Origin: an uncultured Prevotella sp.
GTDB lineage: Bacteria > Bacteroidota > Bacteroidia > Bacteroidales > Bacteroidaceae
Assembly (NCBI GenBank): GCA_945830345.1
Contig: CALZYS010000002.1
Coordinates: 1-53,334, forward strand
DNA length: 53,334 nt
Direction of reading: 5' to 3'
This document shows, piece by piece, positions 1 through 8,548 of the stretch. The notes below the pieces were generated by a model, which worked only from the letters and a program-made list of their open reading frames with translations, had not been told where the DNA came from and did not search any database. Position numbers and translations under genes: made by a program. The number at the start of each line of letters is the position of its first letter. Positions within the stretch are counted from its first letter, which is position 1.

Positions 1-703
1 AGCACACGTATGTGCAGATAAATACCACAAATGCCGTTTCGAGCCATGTCGATACGGGCACATTTGGGAAATCTATGGCCGCCACATGCTGGAATGTGAA
101 CGGTAATATATATAAGGTGGCGAAGGTGAACATCCATTTGTTGACTGTGAACACAGAGTATTTCCTCACGAGGGGATTGAACAGCGACAGATATAGGGCA
201 AATGACAACTGTGCGCACAGGCAGAGTATGTCTCCGCGTATGTCGCCCACCTTGTCGCTTGCTGCCGTTGCGCTCGACAGTATGAGAATGATGGCTCCCG
301 AGAAACCGAGCAACACTCCGCCCACCTTCTTGGTAGTCAATGGCTCTTTCAGTATGAGTGCCGACAGGAGCATGGCAAAGATAGGCATCGAGGTGGTCAC
401 GATACTGGCATTGATGGGTGATGTCAAACTCAAACCGATGGTGAATCCGCATTGGTTGAGAGTCAACCCGAAGAGTCCGGCAAGTCCAAGTCGGAACACA
501 TCCTTCACAGGCACATGTTCGCGCTTCACGAACAGCGATGTTATCCAAAAGAGGATGGCAGCACCCGCCACGCGGAATGTCACCATGTCTATTCCTGTCA
601 CTCCGTGGGTCATGGCATCCTTGCCCAATGGAGCCATCAGTCCCCAGAAAGCACAGGCGAAAAACATGCTCAAATGAGCCAAAAGTGGTCTTTTGTTATC
701 CAT
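1..703 (-). CDS. EamA/DMT-family permease, 3' end beyond window
   Basis: The reverse strand is open from an ATG at 703 to the window edge (about 234 residues, no stop). It begins MDNKRPLLAHLSMFFACAFWG, a first membrane helix followed by the small-residue and proline pattern usual for EamA domains, and shows a repeated alternation of hydrophobic helices and short charged loops. The stretch INASIVTTSMPIFAMLLSALI, followed by KEP and a further glycine-rich helix, matches the end of a first EamA repeat (helices 3 to 5). Such proteins are inner-membrane transporters of small metabolites; the substrate cannot be told from sequence. A Bacteroidetes -7 box lies upstream at 733-740. The family call is firm; only the C-terminal part is missing because of the window boundary. 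Confidence 0.85.
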   Translation of the reverse strand, partial: MDNKRPLLAHLSMFFACAFWGLMAPLGKDAMTHGVTGIDMVTFRVAGAAILFWITSLFVKREHVPVKDVFRLGLAGLFGLTLNQCGFTIGLSLTSPINASIVTTSMPIFAMLLSALILKEPLTTKKVGGVLLGFSGAIILILSSATAASDKVGDIRGDILCLCAQLSFALYLSLFNPLVRKYSVFTVNKWMFTFATLYILPFTFQHVAAIDFPNVPVSTWLETAFVVFICTYVC

Positions 704-732
704 TTTTTCTTATTTTAATCTTTTTTCGGGTG

Positions 733-770
733 CAAAGTTACTCATTATTCGGGAATTATTACTATATTTG
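733..770. promoter_or_regulatory. Divergent promoter region, EamA permease / AAA ATPase
   Basis: A minus-strand TAACTTTG box occupies 733-740, serving the permease. A plus-strand TATATTTG box at 763-770 lies 24 bases before the ATPase ATG at 795. No convincing -33 TTG is visible for either. Confidence 0.55.
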
Positions 771-794
771 CGACGAAAATACATAAAAATCTGA

Positions 795-1619
795 ATGTCT
801 ATGCAAAAATATGCCGATTATATAGAGCAGATAGAGATAGATTCCCTATGGAGCGATACCAAGCACATAGTGTGGAATCTTGACCCGCGTGTGAACATCC
901 TCAGTGGTATCAATGGAGTGGGAAAGAGTACTATATTAAATAAGGTGGTGAAGGGACTGGTGCAAGGGGGCGAGTTCCCCAGTCACACTCTCAAGGGTGT
1001 CCGCCTGAAGGTGGTTCCCGAGGATGCCCGTTGGATTCGTTACGACCTTATCCGCAGTATGGACCGCCCGCTCATCAGTAGTGAGACGGTCAACAAGATA
1101 GTGGATGCCTCGGTGGTCACCGAACTCGACTGGCAGCTCTATCAGTTGCAGCGCAAGTATCTCGACTATCAGGTCAACATCGGCAACCGCATTATCGAAG
1201 TGCTTCAAAGCGGCGACCCCGATGCGGCTGTCAAGGCTCAGCATATCTCCGAACCCAAGAAGAAGTTTCAGGATATGCTCGACCGTCTTTTTGCCGAGAC
1301 GGGCAAGCGACTCATACGCACCAAGAACGAGATTGCCTTCTCGCAGATTGGTGAGGAGCTCATGCCCTATCAGTTGTCGAGTGGCGAGAAGCAGATGCTC
1401 GCTATCTTGCTCACGGTGCTCATCGAGGACAATCAGCACTATGTGCTTTTTATGGACGAACCCGAGGTGAGTCTTCATGTCGATTGGCAGAAGAATCTCA
1501 TCGATATGATTCTCGACCTCAACCCTAATGTGCAGATTATCCTCACCACCCATTCGCCCGCTGTCATCATGAACGGATGGATGGACAAGGTGACCGAGGT
1601 GACGGATATCACGGTGTGA
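795..1619 (+). CDS. AAA/ABC-type ATPase, AriA-like partner of DUF4435 protein
   Basis: This 274-residue cytoplasmic protein has a complete SMC/ABC-like ATPase core: Walker A GINGVGKST (residues 38-46), signature LSSGEKQ (194-200), Walker B VLFMDEPE (about 217-224) and the H-loop TTHSP (H253). There are no membrane segments, so it is not a transporter ATPase in itself. Residues 60-190 form the variable helical insertion. It is followed after 46 bases by a DUF4435/TOPRIM-like gene, the same two-part composition as PARIS (AriA ATPase scaffold plus AriB effector) and OLD-like systems. It is smaller than the AriA proteins I recall, which makes it a compact version or a housekeeping relative. The defence role is inferred from family and context. 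Confidence 0.75.
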   Translation: MSMQKYADYIEQIEIDSLWSDTKHIVWNLDPRVNILSGINGVGKSTILNKVVKGLVQGGEFPSHTLKGVRLKVVPEDARWIRYDLIRSMDRPLISSETVNKIVDASVVTELDWQLYQLQRKYLDYQVNIGNRIIEVLQSGDPDAAVKAQHISEPKKKFQDMLDRLFAETGKRLIRTKNEIAFSQIGEELMPYQLSSGEKQMLAILLTVLIEDNQHYVLFMDEPEVSLHVDWQKNLIDMILDLNPNVQIILTTHSPAVIMNGWMDKVTEVTDITV

Positions 1620-1665
1620 TCACTGCGTGAAATTAAAAAAATAAAATATTAAAGAATTAAAGTTT

Positions 1666-2655
1666 TTGAAGCGGCTAAAGGACAATATCACGGCAGGGTA
1701 TGTGACGGCGGCAAATAAGTTGGCGTCAAAGAAAGCCCGGAGGCGTATCGTAGCTTACGTGGAAAGCTACGACGACGTCTTCTTCTGGCGTACTGCGCTC
1801 TCTAAGTTCGAGGACGACACGAGATATTTCGAGGTGATGCTGCCCACGCGCGACAAACTGGAGCGCGGAAAGAAGTCGGCATTGATGAATGTCATTGGTG
1901 AGAATGTTGGTCCCGATATGATAGCCTGTGTGGATGCCGACTACGACTATCTCATTCAGGGGGCGTCTCCAATGTCCAAGAAGCTGCTTGAGTCGCCTTA
2001 TGTATTCCACACCATAGTCTATGCTATTGAAAACTATCAGTGCTATGCCGATAGCCTTAACACTGTGGCGGTGATGGTGACGCTCAATGATCATCGTATC
2101 TTTGATTTCCCTGCTTTTATGCGAGGCTATTCCGAGGCTATCTTCCCTTTGTTTGTATGGTCGGTGATGCTCTATCGTTCTGGCGAATATGGGCGTTTCT
2201 CTATCTCCGACTTCAACATCACCGTCGAACTTGGAGGTTTCTCTATTCAGCGTCCCGAGGAGTCGATTGAACATCTTCGTGGCAAGTGTATGCGTAAGGT
2301 GAAATGGTTGCAGCAGAAGTTTCCGGGGCGCAAACAGCAGTATCTCTCCACTCGCGACGATCTCCTGCGCTTGGGAGTACAACCCTCCACCACCTATTTA
2401 TATATACAGGGGCATCATCTCTTCGATGCTGTGGTGGCACCAATAATGAGTAAGGTGTGCAACCGCCTGCGTATGGAGCGCGAGACCGAAATCAACCGCA
2501 CTGCCATCCATCGCACTCAGATGCACAATGAACTCTCCTGCTACGAGAACTCGCTTGCTGACACCAAGCAGATGCTGAAGAAAAACATGGGTTATATGCA
2601 GTCGCCGCAATTCCTTCAGCTGCAAAAGGAAATCGGGGAGAGGTTGAAGAGTTAG
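1666..2655 (+). CDS. DUF4435 (TOPRIM-like) protein, AriB-like effector candidate
   Basis: A 329-residue protein with TOPRIM-type acidic motifs: VAYVESYDD with glutamate E33, and CVDADYD with D90, D92 and D94. This E...DxD arrangement fits the DUF4435 family, to which AriB of PARIS belongs; AriB is known to cleave tRNA once released from its ATPase partner. The middle and C-terminal parts are helical and end in a charged coiled segment. The start is a TTG at 1666: the next in-frame ATG is at codon 58, after the first catalytic motif, so TTG is preferred. The gene is probably cotranscribed with the ATPase gene 46 bases upstream. DUF4435 assignment is from motif recognition; the nuclease role is inference. 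Confidence 0.7.
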   Translation: MKRLKDNITAGYVTAANKLASKKARRRIVAYVESYDDVFFWRTALSKFEDDTRYFEVMLPTRDKLERGKKSALMNVIGENVGPDMIACVDADYDYLIQGASPMSKKLLESPYVFHTIVYAIENYQCYADSLNTVAVMVTLNDHRIFDFPAFMRGYSEAIFPLFVWSVMLYRSGEYGRFSISDFNITVELGGFSIQRPEESIEHLRGKCMRKVKWLQQKFPGRKQQYLSTRDDLLRLGVQPSTTYLYIQGHHLFDAVVAPIMSKVCNRLRMERETEINRTAIHRTQMHNELSCYENSLADTKQMLKKNMGYMQSPQFLQLQKEIGERLKS

Positions 2656-2684
2656 AATGAAGAATTGCTGTGCGATATCGTCCG

Positions 2685-2717
2685 CTGTAGGGTCTTACTT
2701 CATGTAAGACCCTACAG
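2685..2717. terminator. Bidirectional terminator hairpin
   Basis: A perfect 14-bp inverted repeat (2685-2698 and 2704-2717) with a 5-base loop lies between the convergent DUF4435 gene and the FKBP gene. No long T-tract follows on either strand, so it may act as a transcript-end stabiliser as much as a terminator. Confidence 0.7.
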
Positions 2718-2729
2718 TAGGCGGTAATA

Positions 2730-3317
2730 TTACCAGAAATCCACCATACGGATTTCGAATATCAATGTGCTGCCTGCCGGAATCGAACCGCTTCCAGTCA
2801 GTCCGTATCCCAATTGATAGGGGATATACACCCTATAATAGTCGCCACGGCGCATGTTGAGCAACGCTGTTGAGAATCCGTCAACCACACCGCTGATTGC
2901 AAACTTTGTGGGCGAGGCAATCTGCGGGTCGAATGTTCCACTGAATGAAGAGTCGAAGAGATACCCCTTGGGATAGGTGGGCGAGGGGATAAGTCTGCCC
3001 TGATAGTGCACCTTCACCGAGTCGGTGTATTGTGGATATTTGTCCTCGGCTGAAGGGTCGCTGTCGAGCTTCTCCATCAGTATGTAGTCGGAGTTGGCAG
3101 TTGCGCCAGCATCGTTCTTCGACCATGTGCGCACCCTCTTCCATGTGTCACCAGTCATACCCTGTACCTTGGCGGTCAACTCGTCGAAATACTTGTCGTT
3201 GACGTTTACCCAGTCGGCATATTCTTCTACAGTGTTGTCATCCTCACTGCATGAGGTCATGGCAAACATTGCCACGACCATCATGAGTAGTGAAAAGGCT
3301 AAATTATGTTTAAACAT
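2730..3317 (-). CDS. FKBP-type peptidyl-prolyl isomerase, lipoprotein
   Basis: A 195-residue protein with a lipoprotein signal (hydrophobic run then MTSC, acylated Cys at 23) and a C-terminal FKBP domain: VKVHYQGRLI, LFDSSF, a FAISGVVDGFSTALLNMRRGD segment and the characteristic YGLTGSGSIPAGSTLIFEI end. It would be tethered to the envelope and speed proline isomerisation during folding of exported proteins. Residues 25-100 form a linker or N-terminal domain specific to Bacteroidetes members. It lies 51 bases downstream of glyS on the same strand, separated by four tandem 9-base repeats, and is probably cotranscribed with it. Confidence 0.88.
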   Translation of the reverse strand: MFKHNLAFSLLMMVVAMFAMTSCSEDDNTVEEYADWVNVNDKYFDELTAKVQGMTGDTWKRVRTWSKNDAGATANSDYILMEKLDSDPSAEDKYPQYTDSVKVHYQGRLIPSPTYPKGYLFDSSFSGTFDPQIASPTKFAISGVVDGFSTALLNMRRGDYYRVYIPYQLGYGLTGSGSIPAGSTLIFEIRMVDFW

Positions 3318-3321
3318 TTGT

Positions 3322-3360
3322 CTTTAACTTCTTTAACTTCTTTAACTCCTTTAACTCCTT
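3322..3360. repeat. Four tandem 9-base units between glyS and FKBP gene
   Basis: Plus-strand units CTTTAACTT, CTTTAACTT, CTTTAACTC, CTTTAACTC followed by CTT. On the transcribed minus strand this is a purine-rich GAGTTAAAG/AAGTTAAAG run directly before the FKBP start. Confidence 0.85.
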
Positions 3361-3368
3361 ATAAAGAG

Positions 3369-4910
3369 TCATTGTAGTTTCTTGAGCAGGCTTGCTATGC
3401 TCACCTTGTCCTCGATGATACTGTTAAGCTCTGAGATAGGCACACGCTCCTGCTCCATGGTGTCGCGGAAACGCAGTGTCACACAGTTGTCCTTGAGAGT
3501 GTCGTGGTCCACGGTGACGCAGTATGGCGTACCGATGGCGTCCTGACGGCGATAACGCTTGCCGATGGAGTCCTTCTCGTCATACTGGCAGTTGAAGTGG
3601 AACTTCAGGTCGTTGATTATCTCGCGTGCCTTTTCGGGCAGTCCGTCCTTCTTCACCAATGGCATCACGGCAAGCTTCACGGGAGCTAAGGCTGCGGGCA
3701 ACTTCAACACCACGCGTGTCTCACCGTTCTCCAGTTTCTCCTCCTCGTATGCATGACACATGATAGAGAGGAACATACGGTCAACACCGATAGATGTCTC
3801 GATGACATACGGAGTGTAGCTCTCGTTGGTCTGCGGGTCGAAATATTTGATGCTCTTGCCCGAGAACTTCTCGTGCTGCGAGAGGTCGAAGTTGGTGCGG
3901 CTGTGGATACCCTCCACCTCCTTGAATCCGAACGGCATCTTAAACTCGATGTCGGTGGCAGCGTTCGCATAGTGGGCCAACTTGTCGTGGTCGTGGAATC
4001 GGTAGTTCTCTGCTCCGAATCCCAATGCTTGGTGCCATGCCATGCGAGTCTGCTTCCACTTCGGGAACCAGTCGAGCTCTGTGCCCGGTTTCACGAAGAA
4101 CTGCATCTCCATCTGCTCAAACTCACGCATACGGAAGATAAACTGACGTGCCACAATCTCGTTGCGGAATGCCTTGCCAATCTGTGCTATTCCGAAGGGA
4201 ATCTTCATGCGGCCCGTCTTCTGCACGTTCAGGTAGTTTACAAAGATACCCTGTGCAGTCTCCGGACGCAGATACACCTTCATCGAGGCATCGGCAGATG
4301 CCCCCATCTCGGTGGAGAACATAAGGTTGAACTGACGCACGTCGGTCCAGTTCTTTGTTCCGCTGATGGGGTCAACAATCTCCTCGTCGAGGATTATCTG
4401 CTTCAGGGCCTCAAGGTCGGGTCCCTGCATAGCCTCGGCATAGCGGGCGTGGAGTGCGTCGCGCTTGTCCTTGGTCTCCTTCACGCGCTCGCTTGTCTCC
4501 ATATACTTTTCCTCGTCGAATGAGTCGCCGAAGCGCTTGCGTGCCTTGGCCACCTCCTTCTGGATTTTCTCGTCGTACTTGGCAATCTGGTCTTCGATGA
4601 GCACGTCGGCGCGATAGCGCTTCTTCGAGTCGCGGTTGTCAATCAGCGGGTCGTTGAATGCATCCACGTGTCCGCTTGCCTTCCAGATGGTGGGGTGCAT
4701 GAAGATTGCTGAGTCGATGCCCACAATGTTCTCGTGCAGGAGCACCATACTCTTCCACCAGTACTGCTTGATGTTGTTCTTCAGTTCCACTCCATTTTGT
4801 CCGTAGTCATATACGGCTCCGAGACCGTCATAAATCTCGCTGCTTGGAAAAACGAAACCATATTCCTTGCAGTGTGAAACAATTTTCTTGAATACGTCTT
4901 CTTGTGCCAT
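3369..4910 (-). CDS. glyS: Glycine--tRNA ligase (single-chain, class II)
   Basis: A 513-residue alpha-2 type glycyl-tRNA synthetase, charging tRNA-Gly in the cytoplasm. The start MAQEDVFKKIVSHCKEYGF at 4910 is chosen over an upstream in-frame ATG at 4934 because it matches the family N-terminus. Class II motifs are visible: YDYGQNGVELKNNIKQYWW (motif 1 area), the motif 2 region FRNEIVARQFIFRMREFEQME and motif 3 with GVDRMF. A C-terminal anticodon-binding domain runs from about APVKLAVMPLVKK. The length agrees with bacterial and eukaryotic-like GlyRS rather than the split GlyQ/GlyS type. It is divergent from the topoisomerase gene and leads an apparent two-gene unit with the FKBP lipoprotein. 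Confidence 0.95.
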   Translation of the reverse strand: MAQEDVFKKIVSHCKEYGFVFPSSEIYDGLGAVYDYGQNGVELKNNIKQYWWKSMVLLHENIVGIDSAIFMHPTIWKASGHVDAFNDPLIDNRDSKKRYRADVLIEDQIAKYDEKIQKEVAKARKRFGDSFDEEKYMETSERVKETKDKRDALHARYAEAMQGPDLEALKQIILDEEIVDPISGTKNWTDVRQFNLMFSTEMGASADASMKVYLRPETAQGIFVNYLNVQKTGRMKIPFGIAQIGKAFRNEIVARQFIFRMREFEQMEMQFFVKPGTELDWFPKWKQTRMAWHQALGFGAENYRFHDHDKLAHYANAATDIEFKMPFGFKEVEGIHSRTNFDLSQHEKFSGKSIKYFDPQTNESYTPYVIETSIGVDRMFLSIMCHAYEEEKLENGETRVVLKLPAALAPVKLAVMPLVKKDGLPEKAREIINDLKFHFNCQYDEKDSIGKRYRRQDAIGTPYCVTVDHDTLKDNCVTLRFRDTMEQERVPISELNSIIEDKVSIASLLKKLQ

Positions 4911-4945
4911 TTCTAATTTTTGAAAATTATACATTAATCAGCGTG

Positions 4946-4976
4946 CAAAGTTACGCTATTATTTTGGAAAAACCAA
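4946..4976 (-). promoter_or_regulatory. glyS promoter
   Basis: Read on the minus strand: -33 TTG at 4976-4974, 20-base spacer, -7 TAACTTTG at 4953-4946. Together they fit the Bacteroidetes sigma-ABfr consensus, 35 bases upstream of the chosen start. Confidence 0.75.
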
Positions 4977-5024
4977 AAAATATTGCGTTAAAACTACAAA
5001 AAGAATTAAAACAGTTACTTTTTT

Positions 5025-5055
5025 TTGCTTATTTCAAAAAAAAGCCGTAACTTTG
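5025..5055 (+). promoter_or_regulatory. Topoisomerase IV subunit A gene promoter
   Basis: TTG at 5025-5027, 20-base spacer, TAACTTTG at 5048-5055. An in-frame TTG at 5053 lies inside the -7 box, which argues that translation starts at the ATG at 5074. Confidence 0.75.
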
Positions 5056-5073
5056 TGGGAAATTTGTGAGAAG

Positions 5074-7764
5074 ATGAGCGACGAAACAAAAGACAATGAA
5101 ATGATGGACACCACCGAGAGCGGTGCCCATTCCGACTACAAACCAGTGAACAGATTTGATGCCTCGGCTGTGCACCATCTCAGCGGAATGTATCAGAATT
5201 GGTTCCTCGATTATGCATCATACGTAATACTCGAGCGTGCCGTCCCCCATATCGAGGACGGTCTGAAACCTGTGCAGCGCCGTATCCTCCATTCGATGAA
5301 GCGGATGGACGACGGCCGCTACAACAAAGTGGCGAATATCGTGGGACACACAATGCAGTTCCATCCCCATGGCGATGCCTCCATTGGCGACGCCCTTGTG
5401 CAGTTGGGACAGAAGGAACTCTTGGTGGATACCCAGGGCAACTGGGGTAATATCCTCACGGGCGACCGTGCTGCCGCTCCCCGATATATTGAGGCGCGAC
5501 TGTCGAAGTTTGCCCTCGACACCGTGTTCAATCCCAAGACCACCGAGTGGCAGATGAGCTACGACGGGCGCAACAAGGAGCCTATCACCCTGCCTGTGAA
5601 GTATCCGCTCTTGTTGGCGCAGGGAGTGGAGGGTATTGCCGTGGGACTCTCGTCGAAGATCCTGCCGCATAACTTCTGCGAGATATGCGATGCCGCTATT
5701 GCCTATCTCCACGACCGTCCCTTCCAGCTCTTCCCCGACTTCCCCACCGGGGGCAGTATCGACGTGGGCAAATACAACGACGGACAGCGTGGCGGTACGC
5801 TTAAGGTGAGGGCGAAAATAGAAAAGCTCGACAACAAGACCCTCGTCATACGCGAGATACCGTTCGGCAAGACCACCACCACTCTCATCGACTCTATCCT
5901 TAAGGCAATCGAGAAGGGTAAGATTAAGGCACGCAAGGTAGATGACAACACTGCCGCCGAGGTGGAGATACAGGTGCACCTCGCCCCGGGAGTGTCGTCC
6001 GACAAGACTCTCGATGCCCTTTATGCCTTCTCCGACTGCGAGGTGAATATCTCGCCCAACTGCTGCGTCATCGAGGACAACAAACCGCAGTTCCTCACCA
6101 TCAGTGACGTATTGCGCCACTCAGTAGATCATACCAAGGATCTCTTGCGTCAGGAACTCGAGATACGCAAGGGCGAACTGCTCGAACAGTATCATTTCGC
6201 CTCGCTCGAAAAGATATTCATTGAGGAGCGCATATACAAGGACCGCAAGTTTGAACAAGCTCCCAACGTGGATGCCGTATGCGAGCATATCGACGAGCGA
6301 CTCACTCCTTATTATCCCCAACTCGTGCGCGAGGTGACCAAGGATGACATCCTCAAGCTCCTCGAAATCAAGATGCAACGCATATTGAAGTTTAATAAGG
6401 ACAAGGCCGACGAGCTCATGGCACGCATAAAGGCAGAGATTGAACAGATAGACCGCGACTTGGCTAATATGGTGGAGGTTACGGCCAACTGGTTCCAGTT
6501 CCTGCGTGACAAGTATGGACACGAGCATCCCCGTCGCACCGAGATACGCAATTTCGATACCATCGAGGCTACCACCGTCGTCGAGGCAAACGAAAAACTC
6601 TACATCAATCGTCAGGAGGGATTCATCGGCACTGCGCTCAAGAAGGACGAGTATGTGTGCAACTGCTCCGACATCGACGACATCATCATCTTCTATAAGG
6701 ACGGAAAGTACAAGGTCATCAAGGTGGCCGACAAGATATTCGTGGGCAAGAACATCCTGCACGTCGGGGTGTTCAAGAAGAACGACCAGCGCACGATATA
6801 CAATGTGGTGTATCGCGACGGCAAGAAGGGTTTTTACTTTATCAAGCGATTCAATGTCACGAGTGTCACCCGCGACCGCGAGTACGACCTCACACAGGGC
6901 ACTCCTGGCTCTAAGATTGTGTATTTCACTGCCAATCCCAATGGTGAGGCTGAGATTATCAAGGTGACGCTCGAACCCTCTGAGGTGAAGAAAGGCTCCA
7001 TCTTCCTCGACAAGGACTTCTCGCAGATTATGATCAAGGGTCGCGCATCTAAGGGTAATCTGCTCACCAAGAAAACCATCCACCGCATCGGTCTCAAGAG
7101 CCACGGACATTCCACCCTCGGCGGACGCAAGGTGTGGTTCGACCCCGATGTCAACCGTCTCAACTATGACGAGCACGGCACGTTGCTTGGCGAGTTCTAC
7201 GACGACGACCAGATACTCGTCATCCTCAAGAACGGCGACTACTATCTCACCAACTTCGATGCCAACAATCACTACGAGGACAATATCGCCATAATCGAGA
7301 AATACGACCCCGCAAAGGTGTGGACGGCAGTGCTCTTCGATGCCGACAATGCCGGCTATCCCTATATTAAGCGATTCGAGATGGAGGCCACCAAGCGCAA
7401 GCAGAACTACCTCGGCGACAATCCTGCGAGCAAGCAGGTGCTGCTCTCGTGCCAGGTATATCCTCGTGTCAAGGTAAGCTTCGGCGGCAATGATGCCTTC
7501 CGCGAACCGATGGAGATTGATGCCGAGCAATTCATTGCCGTCAAGGGCTTCAAGGCCAAGGGCAAGCGCATCACCACATGGCAGATAGAGAGCATCGAGG
7601 AGCTTGAGCCCACGAGATGGCCAGAGTCTCTTGCTGAGGATGAGGGGGATAGTGATAATTCCGAGGAGGAAGTCAATCTCGATCCCGATGCCGGTAAGAG
7701 CGAACAGAGAGTGAGAGACGAAATAATAGGTCAACTTAATCTCTTCCCAGATGATGAAATATAA
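5074..7764 (+). CDS. parC: DNA topoisomerase IV subunit A (GyrA/ParC family)
   Basis: An 896-residue type IIA topoisomerase subunit that cuts and rejoins DNA to unlink chromosomes, working with a ParE partner not present here. The winged-helix/breakage domain contains HTMQFHPHGDASIGDALV and the catalytic tyrosine in AAPRYIEARL (Y138 from this start), followed by a long coiled-coil tower and a C-terminal beta-pinwheel region. The carboxy end is a strongly acidic tail (EDEGDSDNSEEE) before a short conserved end. The start at 5074 was chosen because the upstream in-frame TTG overlaps the promoter. ParC rather than GyrA is favoured by the divergent pinwheel, without an obvious GyrA box that I can see. 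Its 3' end overlaps the next gene by 14 bases. Confidence 0.88.
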   Translation: MSDETKDNEMMDTTESGAHSDYKPVNRFDASAVHHLSGMYQNWFLDYASYVILERAVPHIEDGLKPVQRRILHSMKRMDDGRYNKVANIVGHTMQFHPHGDASIGDALVQLGQKELLVDTQGNWGNILTGDRAAAPRYIEARLSKFALDTVFNPKTTEWQMSYDGRNKEPITLPVKYPLLLAQGVEGIAVGLSSKILPHNFCEICDAAIAYLHDRPFQLFPDFPTGGSIDVGKYNDGQRGGTLKVRAKIEKLDNKTLVIREIPFGKTTTTLIDSILKAIEKGKIKARKVDDNTAAEVEIQVHLAPGVSSDKTLDALYAFSDCEVNISPNCCVIEDNKPQFLTISDVLRHSVDHTKDLLRQELEIRKGELLEQYHFASLEKIFIEERIYKDRKFEQAPNVDAVCEHIDERLTPYYPQLVREVTKDDILKLLEIKMQRILKFNKDKADELMARIKAEIEQIDRDLANMVEVTANWFQFLRDKYGHEHPRRTEIRNFDTIEATTVVEANEKLYINRQEGFIGTALKKDEYVCNCSDIDDIIIFYKDGKYKVIKVADKIFVGKNILHVGVFKKNDQRTIYNVVYRDGKKGFYFIKRFNVTSVTRDREYDLTQGTPGSKIVYFTANPNGEAEIIKVTLEPSEVKKGSIFLDKDFSQIMIKGRASKGNLLTKKTIHRIGLKSHGHSTLGGRKVWFDPDVNRLNYDEHGTLLGEFYDDDQILVILKNGDYYLTNFDANNHYEDNIAIIEKYDPAKVWTAVLFDADNAGYPYIKRFEMEATKRKQNYLGDNPASKQVLLSCQVYPRVKVSFGGNDAFREPMEIDAEQFIAVKGFKAKGKRITTWQIESIEELEPTRWPESLAEDEGDSDNSEEEVNLDPDAGKSEQRVRDEIIGQLNLFPDDEI

Positions 7765-8548
7765 GATTATATCCCTCTTCTTGGCCGTCGTCCCCATGTC
7801 GATGACGGCTCAGGAGGTGGTGCGCACATCTACCTATCAGGTGGGTGTGGGCTCCACCAATATCCTCGACACCTATCTCTCACAGGAGCATTTTTCGGGC
7901 GCGGGTTTCACCTATCTCTACACCACCGACCGTGCCCGCACTGGTCGCGCTTGGCACACCCTCATGGAGCACCAGGCCAACATTGCCCATGTCCACGACC
8001 GTCCCGACCAGGTGGATGAACTGCAAGGCGACTATACCTTCTTCATCGGTCGCCTGCGCCGTTGGAGTCTTCTCTCCGACCGGCTCACACTTGAAGCCGG
8101 TGGTATGGCTGCATTCAATCTCGGATTTATCTACAACACCTACAACAGCAACAATCCCGCCCAGGCGCGACTCTCGCTCAATCTTATGCCCACGGGTGCC
8201 GCTTCCTACCGTTTCCGTCTCTTAGGACGCAATGCCGCCTTGCGCTACGAGGTGCAGTTGCCGCTCGTCGGTGTGATGTTCTCGCCCAACTACGGACAGT
8301 CATATTATGAGATATTCAATCGTGGCAACTACGACCATAACGTTGTGCCCACCACCTTCATTTCGTCGCCCACCATGCGCCATCAGCTGATGGCCGACAT
8401 CAACATCGGCAGCAAGACAACCCTTCGCTTCGGTTATCTCGCCGACATCCAGCAGTCGCATGTCAACAATCTCAAGTCTCACATCTATTCCCATCGCTTT
8501 ATGTTGGGATTCGTCAAGAAATTCTCTGTCAAACGCCTACGCCCATGA
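7751..8548 (+). CDS. DUF3316 outer-membrane-like protein
   Basis: A 265-residue exported protein with an N-terminal signal sequence ending near TAQE (about residue 20). The rest is rich in alternating aromatic and polar beta-strand patterns (for example FTYLYTTDRA, LEAGGMAAFNLGFIYNT, TTLRFGYLADIQQ) and ends in a strand-like RFMLGFVKKF segment, compatible with an outer-membrane beta-barrel. I assign it to DUF3316 on overall resemblance; no biochemical function is known. It overlaps parC by 14 bases and the following protease gene by 4 (ATGA), so translation of the three is probably coupled. An alternative start is the second Met at 7754. Confidence 0.7.
   Translation: MMKYKIISLFLAVVPMSMTAQEVVRTSTYQVGVGSTNILDTYLSQEHFSGAGFTYLYTTDRARTGRAWHTLMEHQANIAHVHDRPDQVDELQGDYTFFIGRLRRWSLLSDRLTLEAGGMAAFNLGFIYNTYNSNNPAQARLSLNLMPTGAASYRFRLLGRNAALRYEVQLPLVGVMFSPNYGQSYYEIFNRGNYDHNVVPTTFISSPTMRHQLMADINIGSKTTLRFGYLADIQQSHVNNLKSHIYSHRFMLGFVKKFSVKRLRP

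Noticed and set aside
795..1619. ABC transporter ATPase
   Set aside because: No membrane partner nearby; the small size and DUF4435 neighbour fit an AAA/OLD-type system instead.
5053..5073. Upstream TTG start of parC
   Set aside because: It lies within the TAACTTTG promoter box, so it would be at or before the transcription start.
6121..7797. 558-residue minus-strand frame opposite the topoisomerase gene
   Set aside because: It is the antisense of a clear parC coding sequence with GC-biased codons; no domain is recognisable.
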